DNA from: Colwellia sp. PAMC 21821
GTDB taxonomy: Bacteria; Pseudomonadota; Gammaproteobacteria; Enterobacterales; Alteromonadaceae
DNA length: 64,000 nucleotides
Direction of reading: 5' to 3'
NCBI RefSeq assembly: GCF_002077175.1
Contig: NZ_CP014943.1
Location: 3,286,001-3,350,000, forward strand
Below the pieces are notes generated by a model. That model saw only the letters and a program-made list of their open reading frames with translations, had not been told where the DNA came from and ran no database searches. Shown here one piece after another: positions 28,886-36,495 of this stretch. Every line of letters starts with the position of its first letter. Within the stretch, counting starts at the first letter, position 1. The position numbers were made by a program, and so were the translations under genes.

Positions 28886-30364
28886 ATGACATCAGCGAAT
28901 AAAAAAACTTTATCAGCCCAGAACAACAGCGTTAAGCATAAAAATAAGGCATTGCAACCTAAAGCATTTGAGCATAAACCCGAGCAGCAAGCGGGTAGCG
29001 GTGTTATGTGTTCAGCACTTATTATTGCTGCGCCACATTCGGGCTCAGGTAAAACAACCGTAACAGCGGCATTAGCTCGTTATCACCGTAATCAAGGTCG
29101 TAAAGTTACCGTGTTTAAAGTTGGCCCTGACTTTATTGACCCGATGATATTACGCCAAGCCAGTGGCGAGTTGGTTTATCAATTAGACCTATGGCTCGTT
29201 GGTGAGCAAGGCTGTCAGGAGTTACTTTATCGCGCGGCAGTAGAGTCAGATCTCATTTTAATTGAAGGGGTTATGGGCTTATTTGATGGTACGCCAAGTA
29301 GTGCCGATTTGGCGGAGTATTTTAATATACCCGTGCTAGGCGTTATTGATGCTAAGGCCATGGCACAAACCTTTGCTGCAGTTACGTTTGGCTTAGCTAA
29401 ATTTAGAAAAAATTTACCTTTTGCTGGCGTGATTGCCAATCGTGTTAACAGCGAACGTCACATAGAGCTGATAAATGAAAACTTTCCGAAAGAGTTTCGT
29501 TTTTATGGCCGCATGCCCAAAGATGAAACCATTACCTTACCGGCACGTCATTTAGGCTTAGTACTGGCGCAAGAATTATCAGATATTGATGCACAACTCG
29601 ATCAAGCAGCAAGTCATATTGCCAATACAGGACTGACAGAGTTACCTGAAAAAGTAGAATTTTTTGCTCACAATGCCGACAATGCTGAAACCAATACTGA
29701 AACCAATACTGAGCAAGCATTGCTCGGCACCCGAATTATTATTGTGCGAGATAGCGCATTTAGCTTTATCTACGCGGCCAATATTGCCTTTTTACAGCAA
29801 GCCGGCGCAGAGCTCGTTTATTGTTCAGCACTGGCTGACGCACACCTACCTGATGGCGATATTTTATATATTCCTGGTGGTTATCCTGAGCTATATATTG
29901 AGCAGTTAATGGCTAATGTCACTTTTCTCGATGACGTTAAATATTTTGCGGGTAGTCATAAACCTATTATTGCTGAGTGTGGTGGCATGATGTATCTGCT
30001 TGAGCAACTTACTGATATGTCAGGAAAAGAGTTTTCGATGCTAGGCTTAATGCCAGGTAAAGCTATTATGCAGAAAAAAATAGCGGCTATCGGATCACAG
30101 TGGGTTGATTTAGCAGGTTTTGGCGAAGGTGCTGATGCCAGTGGTGCTGACAATACTGATAATATAATGCGAGGACATAGTTTTCACTATTCTTCTGCTG
30201 AAATTGACCTAGCACCCAGTGGCCAAACAACACATCACCCGAGTGAACGCGCCGGCGAATTTGTTTACCAGCATAACAACATTCTTGCTTCTTATATGCA
30301 TTGGTATTTACCAAGCAATCCCGGGTTAACTTTACGTATTTTTGATAAAACGCGATGTCTTTAA
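28886..30364 (+). CDS. cobB: Cobyrinate a,c-diamide synthase
   Basis: Amidates the a and c acetate side chains of (hydrogeno)cobyrinic acid using glutamine and ATP; called CbiA in the anaerobic route. Start at ATG 28886 behind AAAGGA; a TTG three bases earlier is less likely. 492 residues with a poorly conserved N-terminal extension of about 45 residues, P-loop IIAAPHSGSGKTTVTAAL, FKVGPDFIDP, and the amidotransferase Cys in IAECGGMMYL plus His in SYMHWYLP. Part of the riboswitch-3 operon. An imperfect repeat (GAAACCAATACT twice) encodes a small acidic insert near residue 270. Confidence 0.92.
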   Translation: MTSANKKTLSAQNNSVKHKNKALQPKAFEHKPEQQAGSGVMCSALIIAAPHSGSGKTTVTAALARYHRNQGRKVTVFKVGPDFIDPMILRQASGELVYQLDLWLVGEQGCQELLYRAAVESDLILIEGVMGLFDGTPSSADLAEYFNIPVLGVIDAKAMAQTFAAVTFGLAKFRKNLPFAGVIANRVNSERHIELINENFPKEFRFYGRMPKDETITLPARHLGLVLAQELSDIDAQLDQAASHIANTGLTELPEKVEFFAHNADNAETNTETNTEQALLGTRIIIVRDSAFSFIYAANIAFLQQAGAELVYCSALADAHLPDGDILYIPGGYPELYIEQLMANVTFLDDVKYFAGSHKPIIAECGGMMYLLEQLTDMSGKEFSMLGLMPGKAIMQKKIAAIGSQWVDLAGFGEGADASGADNTDNIMRGHSFHYSSAEIDLAPSGQTTHHPSERAGEFVYQHNNILASYMHWYLPSNPGLTLRIFDKTRCL

Positions 30365-30397
30365 CAACTTACAAACGTATATAACAAGAAGTAAATT

Positions 30398-31045
30398 ATG
30401 AATGATATTAAAAAAGGTTCTGCTGAGCAGTCTAAAGTTGAAATAGCTAAAGCCAAAGAACAAAAACATGTTGAACGCCAGAAAAAAATAAAAGCCAGTG
30501 TCGATGAACGGGTTGCCCAAGCGACGGAAGAGCGCGGTGTGCTTGTTGTTATTACTGGCAATGGCAAAGGTAAAAGTACATCGGGTTTTGGTACGGTATT
30601 ACGCGCGATTGGTCATGGACAAAAAGCAGGTATAGTGCAATTTATTAAAGGTTCAAAATGGGAGTGTGGAGAAATGAATATTTTAAAGCAATTCCCTATT
30701 CAACATCATGTTATGGGTACAGGTTTTACTTGGGAAACCCAAAGTACTGAAACTGATATTGCCGCTGCAAAAGTTGCATGGAATAAAAGTAAAGAGATGT
30801 TGAGTGATGAAAGCCTTGATATCGTTTTACTTGATGAAATGACTTACATGGTCAAATACGGCTACATTGAATTAGATGAAATTATTGCAGTGTTGAATAA
30901 TCGCCCTAAGATGCAACATGTACTTATTACGGGCAGAGCGTGCCACCGTCGTTTGATAGAATTAGCTGACACAGTATCTGAAGTCCAGCCTATCAAACAC
31001 GCGTTCAAAGCAGGTATAAAAGCACAAAAAGGTTTAGATTGGTAA
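30398..31045 (+). CDS. cobO: Cob(I)yrinic acid a,c-diamide adenosyltransferase
   Basis: CobO/BtuR (CobA-type) corrinoid adenosyltransferase that adds the upper 5'-deoxyadenosyl ligand. 215 residues: a charged N-terminal helix (about 1-45), P-loop TGNGKGKSTSGFGTVLRA, FIKGSKWECGE, LLDEMTYMVKYGYI and ITGRACHRRLIELAD. Third gene of the riboswitch-3 operon, 33 bases after cobB. Confidence 0.93.
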   Translation: MNDIKKGSAEQSKVEIAKAKEQKHVERQKKIKASVDERVAQATEERGVLVVITGNGKGKSTSGFGTVLRAIGHGQKAGIVQFIKGSKWECGEMNILKQFPIQHHVMGTGFTWETQSTETDIAAAKVAWNKSKEMLSDESLDIVLLDEMTYMVKYGYIELDEIIAVLNNRPKMQHVLITGRACHRRLIELADTVSEVQPIKHAFKAGIKAQKGLDW

Positions 31046-31240
31046 GTTGAGTGGTGCAAGTGAAGCCTGAAAGAGACTGTTGTAATGTCTCAGCGCCAGT
31101 AGATTATGTTCTACAAGATCTAAGCAGAACCTAAAAGCACATGCAAATTATTTCGAATAGGGTACTTATAGAATTTGGTTAAATTAAAACAATGTATAAA
31201 ATATAATTTTAGAGGAAATGGATGTTTGCAGTGCGCTAAG

Positions 31241-31765
31241 TTAGCATCCGTCAGAAATAACATTGTATTGAGGACCAACTGTTTCCGATTGTGCTTGGGT
31301 GTATCTAAAGTAACAGTTATCGTCACTCACTTGATTATTTTCATTTGAATCATAACCAACATAAACAAAATTAACGCCTTGTTCTTCAAAAATTTTGCCA
31401 CCCGAGAGCTTAAATTGCTCAGACACTTGGATCTGTTTATAGACTTCATGATTGTCGATGTAAGAGTGTAATAATCTTAAGTCAACGCCATTAAGATCAA
31501 TCGAACCATTACGATCCATATCAATATCGACTAAATCAGTTCGTCCCGCAACAGGAAATGTGACATAGCTTGGCAATTTTGACTTTACAAAAATCAATCG
31601 ATTTGCCGCTTTTAAACTAACGCTAAATTGACTTAACACGGCAACTTTAGCTTCTTTTGTTAAGCTAATAAACTTAGGTAATACTGTTGCGGATAAGATC
31701 CCTAGTATCACGATTACAACGACTAATTCAATTAAAGTGAAACCTTTACTGCTACGATTATTCAT
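31241..31765 (-). CDS. Type IV-like prepilin (MshA-related)
   Basis: 174 residues. Prepilin leader MNNRSSKG cut before FTLIELVVVIVILGIL, then PKFISLTKEAKVAVLSQF as in MSHA-type major pilins. Two cysteines near the C-terminus (DDNCYF and SDGC) could close the D-loop. No other pilus gene is nearby, so it is probably an orphan or accessory pilin assembled by machinery elsewhere. Confidence 0.85.
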   Translation of the reverse strand: MNNRSSKGFTLIELVVVIVILGILSATVLPKFISLTKEAKVAVLSQFSVSLKAANRLIFVKSKLPSYVTFPVAGRTDLVDIDMDRNGSIDLNGVDLRLLHSYIDNHEVYKQIQVSEQFKLSGGKIFEEQGVNFVYVGYDSNENNQVSDDNCYFRYTQAQSETVGPQYNVISDGC

Positions 31766-31797
31766 TTATTACACGCTTTATTTAATGTTGTTTTTAA

Positions 31798-31839
31798 CGG
31801 TATTTGCATAAACGTTAACCGTATTTACATAAACGTTAG
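31798..31839. repeat. 21-bp tandem duplication upstream of the pilin gene
   Basis: Two adjacent units sharing TATTTRCATAAACGTTA, about 30-70 bases upstream of the pilin start on its 5' side. Position would suit a duplicated regulator site, but this is only a guess. Confidence 0.7.
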
Positions 31840-31971
31840 GTGGCTTAAAAAAGCATACATCTTAAGGGTATATTAATGAAAGATAAACCATTATTACTTT
31901 TTTAAGTACTTTGTTATCACTGCTGATGGCTAATGTCAGACCTATGTAACGCCATAGTTGAGTAACTTAAT

Positions 31972-32112
31972 ATGATCAACGCGTTATTAAAAATAAGTGC
32001 CTTCTTTTTGGGCTTTTTACTTTGTTATGAGTTAAGTTTATTAGCTAAGTGTCTGAATTTATTTAGCTTATTAGGAGGAGGGAAACCCAAGTCTGTAATT
32101 ACTTTTGTTTAA
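31972..32112 (+). CDS. Possible 46-residue single-helix membrane peptide
   Basis: An ATG-initiated frame encoding one hydrophobic helix (ALLKISAFFLGFLLCYELSL) and a short Gly/Lys-rich tail. It fills part of the otherwise gene-free 450 bases between the pilin and the channel. No strong ribosome site (the preceding bases are GAGTAACTTAAT), so it may be chance. Confidence 0.25.
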   Translation: MINALLKISAFFLGFLLCYELSLLAKCLNLFSLLGGGKPKSVITFV

Positions 32113-32149
32113 AAAGGAACAATAAACAGCTACCTTGATTTATTGTTCC
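32111..32149 (-). terminator. Terminator of the cation-channel gene
   Basis: Perfect 11-bp stem GGAACAATAAA / TTTATTGTTCC with a 12-base loop; on the minus strand it is followed by TTTTT. It lies about 70 bases past the channel stop codon. Confidence 0.75.
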
Positions 32150-32215
32150 TGGGCACAGTAAATTAAAACGCTAATTCAATGGCTATAATGCGTCAACTTG
32201 ATAAATAATTAGTGA

Positions 32216-33007
32216 TTATTTTTTTTCATCAAGTTTTAAAATTAATGATTTTAACTCTGCTATTTCTTGTTTTAATTCGCCTAACGTTGGCTGGTTTTTA
32301 TTTTTTTCTTTTGAGTGTTCTTCCTCCATCACATTTACCACAATACCGATAACCATATTTAAAAATGCGAACGCGGTAAAAAAGATGAAGGTCATGTAAT
32401 AAATCCAGCTATACGGATATACCTCCATGGTCTCATATTGAATGTCGGTCCAATCTTCGAATGTCATGACTCTAAACAGGGTAAGCATTGAAATGGCAAT
32501 GTCGCCCCATAATTTAGGGTTAATGGTATTAAACAGGAAGCTACCAATAGCGGCGTAGATATAAAATATTATGAACATCAACAACACTACGTAGCCTAAT
32601 TGAGGTAAGGCTTTTACCAGTGAGTTAATTAGTATTCGAAGTTCAGGTACAACAGAGATCATCCTTAAAACACGAAACACCCGAACTAATCTAGCGAGTA
32701 ACGCCATTTCTGAATCATTAATGGGGATAAGGCTAATAACAACCACCAGGGTATCGAAGACATTCCAAGCAGATTTAAAAAAGTGCTTTTTATTTTCCTC
32801 AGCGATAAATCTTAGTAATATTTCAAATAAGAAGAATAAGGTGATGAAGCTATCTAGCACTGTGGTGATTGAAATAGCTGTATTTGACAGAGTGTATGTT
32901 TTTGCGCCAATTTCAAGAGCAGAAATTATGATGACACATATCACACTTAATTCGAAAAACTTGTTGTTTTTCAGCTTAATGATGGCCGCTTTAGTGTTTT
33001 GGTACAT
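32216..33007 (-). CDS. Voltage-gated cation channel, bacterial NaChBac type
   Basis: 263 residues, one six-helix domain that would form a homotetramer. S4 voltage sensor with arginines at every third position (ARLVRVFRVLRM), pore helix and selectivity filter TFEDWTD (residues 182-188), S6 with FLNMVIGIVVNVMEEEH, and a C-terminal coiled coil (about 235-262) that fits the known tetramer bundle. NaChBac and NavAb have TLESW at the filter; here an extra Asp follows Glu and another Asp lies two residues after Trp. Monocistronic; an inverted repeat with T run follows. Confidence 0.93.
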   Translation of the reverse strand: MYQNTKAAIIKLKNNKFFELSVICVIIISALEIGAKTYTLSNTAISITTVLDSFITLFFLFEILLRFIAEENKKHFFKSAWNVFDTLVVVISLIPINDSEMALLARLVRVFRVLRMISVVPELRILINSLVKALPQLGYVVLLMFIIFYIYAAIGSFLFNTINPKLWGDIAISMLTLFRVMTFEDWTDIQYETMEVYPYSWIYYMTFIFFTAFAFLNMVIGIVVNVMEEEHSKEKNKNQPTLGELKQEIAELKSLILKLDEKK

Positions 33008-33258
33008 TGAGATAACTTAAATCATTGTTTAAAGGTAATTTCGAAGCCGAATTATAAGCTTTTTGTGATCTACTTGGCTAAGTTTTTATAAAATTTAATA
33101 ACGAGCAGTGTAAAAAGTAAATGCTACATTTTGTTACAGATTCATTGGGTTAAGAGAATATAAAATACAATGGACCTTAGCGTTGTTAGTGTAATAGTAA
33201 AATGATATAACTGTAACCAAGTACTTTTTTATCAATTGAAATAATAGATTATAGTTAA

Positions 33259-36171
33259 ATGATTCAAAATAATAATTCACTTGATAGCAGAAAAAATACG
33301 AGCTTTAAGCTGTTATGGGTAATTGCCTTTAACAGGCGGTTTTTATTTTCGTCATTGCTTATATTGACGAGTTTTTTCACGAGCTTTAACGCTCAAAGTC
33401 AAAATCCATCTCAATATACAGAGCAAAACCTTGGTCAGAAGCTATCGTCCCTTGAATCAATGAAAGATACAAACCAAGCCTTAGATTTAATCACCTCGCT
33501 CAGTAAAGACAAAACCTTATCAACGTTAAACAAACTCTCTGTTTTAGCTAGCCAAAGTAGGATATATCATCAATTAGGTCAACTGGATAATGCGATTGAA
33601 GTTACACAAAAAGAGCAGCAGCTGGCTAATGAATTTGACTTAAAACAATTGGAAGCTGATGCTTTTAAAAGAATGGGGATTTTTGCTTATTATAAAGGTA
33701 AGAACAGTTTGGCCCTAAGCTCATATCAGCAAGCGCTTAACTATTACCTAACTATTGATGAACCCATAGCCCAAGCAAACTTATATAATAATATTGCTTT
33801 AGTTTATAGCCAAACAGCTGATCACAAGCGTGAGCTAGAAATATATCAAAAAATTCAACCTATATATCAAGAGTTTGGTAGTCCTAAAGATAAAATAGAC
33901 GTGCAAAATAACCTTGCGGTTATGCACTTACGGCTAAAACGTTATGACACATCAATTCCTATGTTCCTCGACATAATAGAGAAGCTTAAAAATATTTCAG
34001 ATCAAATAGGCCTAGCCAAGGCATATAGTGATTTAGGTTCTTCTTTTAAATATGCTGGGGATTATGAAAAAGCTCAGGATTATATGATTTTAGCACTTAA
34101 CTTACATCATCAAAATGAAGATGATTATAATGCGGCTTCTACTTTACATAACTTGGCCGAGCTTAATATCATCATGCAAAATATCGACCAAGCAAAAATA
34201 TATGCGAAACAGTCTATAAAATTGAGTCTTGCTCGGGGACACGACAATGCATATGCTGGCGCATTATATAGCTTAGCTAAGGTATACTTTCATGAAGGCA
34301 AATATGAACAGGCTATGCGTTATATCGAACAATCGAGTGAAGTAGCTGAAAAAATGCAATATAAGGAGCAACTTAAATTTAACGTTTCTTTAGAAGCACT
34401 TTTATATGCAGCACAACATCAAACATTTAAGGCCGTAGCTAGCCAGGATGATTTTTTGCAAGCTCAACGTGAACTAGCTAATAATGAACTTAATTCAGAG
34501 TTAGCCTTTTTTGATTCAGCGCAATTAAAACAACAAGTTGAACGGTTAAAGCAACATCAACGTTTACAAGAGCTTGAAATAGAACGTTCATCACAAACGC
34601 GCATTATTATTATTATTATAATCGTTGCTGCATTGCTTATTAGTTTTTTAATTGCCCGCCGAGAAATAGAGCGTCGCTCAAAGAATGCCCTTGAGAAGAA
34701 AGTTAAGCAAAGAACTACCGAACTTGAATATCTAATGCAAGAACTACAAAATGCTAACAAGATAAAAAGTCAATTTTTAGCGAATATGAGTCACGAAATT
34801 CGAACACCATTAACTACGGTTATTGGTCAAGCAGAAGCAATAATTAGTGGCGATGTTGAAGAAGAGTTTATCGCTAAAGAAGTTAAAATCATTCTCGGTA
34901 ATAGTTTACATTTATTAGAACTTACCAATAATATTCTCGATTTAAGTAAAATTGAAGCAAATAAAATTGAGCTTGATATACAACAGCAAAATTTGCACGA
35001 CATCTTGCAAGAACTCGCTAATATGTTCAGTTTACAAGCTAGATCTAAAGGCTTAACATTTGAAATTATTCATTATTTACCAAATCCGTTTTTAATTGAG
35101 ATTGATGGTTTTCGCGTAAAACAAATTCTGATCAACCTTTGTGCTAATGCGATTAAATTTACGCCTAAAGGGCACGTAGAATTAAATATTAGCCAAAAAG
35201 ATAATAATCTGATATTTAAAATTACCGACAGCGGAATCGGTATGAGTAGCTCGCAACTACAAAACTTATTTGAAAGCTTTACCCAAGGAGATAGCAGTAT
35301 TAACCGACGTTTTGGTGGTACAGGCTTAGGGTTATGTTTGTCAGACCAATTAGCTAAGATTATGGGCGGGGAAATTGAAGTTGAAAGTGAGCTAAACCAA
35401 GGTAGTGTTTTTGTTTTTAGTTTACCTTGTAAAGCAAGCTTTAATGAGCTGTGTAGTGAAAGTAAAGTATTGGCTACTGACCTAAATAATAACGAAGAGC
35501 ATCAGCAATTACAGGGCACAATTTTACTTGCTGATGATCATAACGACAACCGACGACTTATTGCTCGGTTATTAGCTTCGTTGGGTTTAGATGTTATCAC
35601 CGCTCGTAATGGTTATGAAACACTCGCCTTATTCAAACAACACCAACCTACGTTAGTGTTAATGGATATTCAGATGCCTGAAATGGATGGTATCGAAGCG
35701 TTTAAAATTTTGCGACAACAAGGATGCACAACGCCAATTATTGCCTTAACCGCTAATGCAATGTCGCATGAAATAGAACATTATTTATCACTGGGCTTTA
35801 ATGATCATCTATCGAAACCCATTGAACGAAATACTTTTATCCCAACCGTTGCAAAGTATTATGACGGTAGTATTTCACAAGCCATGGCGAATGAAAGTTT
35901 TAATAACGTGGATATGTCAGATTTAGTACAGGAATTTAAATCTAACTTGGTGTTAGAGCAGCAAGATTTAGTGCTACATATTAACAACAAAGACTTTGAT
36001 AAACTGGCTAAGCTATCGCATCGCATTGCTGGAGCAGCACAAATGTTCGGCTTTGCTGATTTATCCCTTTATGCCATTGGTCTAGAAACAGCGATTAAAA
36101 ATAATCATATTGACAGTATTAATGAACACACCCCAAAATTGCTGAATGAGATAGACAACGTATTGTGGTAA
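33259..36171 (+). CDS. TPR-containing hybrid histidine kinase (paralogue A)
   Basis: 970 residues. N-terminal signal/membrane segment (about 25-47), then tetratricopeptide repeats (about 60-400, such as QANLYNNIALVYSQ and AGALYSLAKVYFHEGKYEQA) that should face the periplasm, a coiled coil, a membrane helix near 447-470, HisKA with His512 in NMSHEIRTP, HATPase with DSGIGMSSSQ and GGTGLGLCL, a receiver with Asp803 in LMDIQMPEMDG, and a C-terminal HPt-like domain with His921 in LSHRIAGAAQ. All phosphorelay residues are present. The protein closely resembles the next gene throughout, and part of the upstream sequence is shared too, so the pair arose by tandem duplication. Signal and output are unknown. 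Confidence 0.92.
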   Translation: MIQNNNSLDSRKNTSFKLLWVIAFNRRFLFSSLLILTSFFTSFNAQSQNPSQYTEQNLGQKLSSLESMKDTNQALDLITSLSKDKTLSTLNKLSVLASQSRIYHQLGQLDNAIEVTQKEQQLANEFDLKQLEADAFKRMGIFAYYKGKNSLALSSYQQALNYYLTIDEPIAQANLYNNIALVYSQTADHKRELEIYQKIQPIYQEFGSPKDKIDVQNNLAVMHLRLKRYDTSIPMFLDIIEKLKNISDQIGLAKAYSDLGSSFKYAGDYEKAQDYMILALNLHHQNEDDYNAASTLHNLAELNIIMQNIDQAKIYAKQSIKLSLARGHDNAYAGALYSLAKVYFHEGKYEQAMRYIEQSSEVAEKMQYKEQLKFNVSLEALLYAAQHQTFKAVASQDDFLQAQRELANNELNSELAFFDSAQLKQQVERLKQHQRLQELEIERSSQTRIIIIIIIVAALLISFLIARREIERRSKNALEKKVKQRTTELEYLMQELQNANKIKSQFLANMSHEIRTPLTTVIGQAEAIISGDVEEEFIAKEVKIILGNSLHLLELTNNILDLSKIEANKIELDIQQQNLHDILQELANMFSLQARSKGLTFEIIHYLPNPFLIEIDGFRVKQILINLCANAIKFTPKGHVELNISQKDNNLIFKITDSGIGMSSSQLQNLFESFTQGDSSINRRFGGTGLGLCLSDQLAKIMGGEIEVESELNQGSVFVFSLPCKASFNELCSESKVLATDLNNNEEHQQLQGTILLADDHNDNRRLIARLLASLGLDVITARNGYETLALFKQHQPTLVLMDIQMPEMDGIEAFKILRQQGCTTPIIALTANAMSHEIEHYLSLGFNDHLSKPIERNTFIPTVAKYYDGSISQAMANESFNNVDMSDLVQEFKSNLVLEQQDLVLHINNKDFDKLAKLSHRIAGAAQMFGFADLSLYAIGLETAIKNNHIDSINEHTPKLLNEIDNVLW

Positions 36172-36495
36172 TACCTGCTCCGCATTCAAGCTAGGTTACC
36201 CAAAATCCTGAACGTCAGCGAAAGGTCGTTGAATATTCAGCAATTTTATATATCCTTCTAAATACAGTAAATGCAAAAGCTGCTCCACGTAAAAACTCGA
36301 GATAACATTTGATGGCCAAATTGTTGCATCAAGCGTGTGAAGCCCTTTGGAGCTTAGCGTTGTTAGTAGAATAGTAAAGTGCTATAACTAACTTCTAAGG
36401 GTTATTTATCGATTGAAATAATAAAGTATAACTAAATTCGCAAGCGTAATAATTGACTTGAGAGTACAAAGCAGGCGTGTTTTAAGGTGTTATAG
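36172..36495. other. Spacer between kinase paralogues carrying a copied leader
   Basis: The segment 36349-36389 matches 33172-33213 upstream of the first paralogue (GCTTAGCGTTGTTAGT and following), and 36408-36467 matches 33230-33290. So the duplicated unit included the promoter region. At the place where paralogue A has its ATG, this copy reads TAAATTCGC and has none, and the second gene starts further downstream. No gene was seen here. Confidence 0.75.

Noticed and set aside
31972..32112. The 46-residue frame as a type I toxin
   Set aside because: It has one hydrophobic helix, but no antisense RNA promoter or repeat could be recognised; kept only as a low-confidence small frame.
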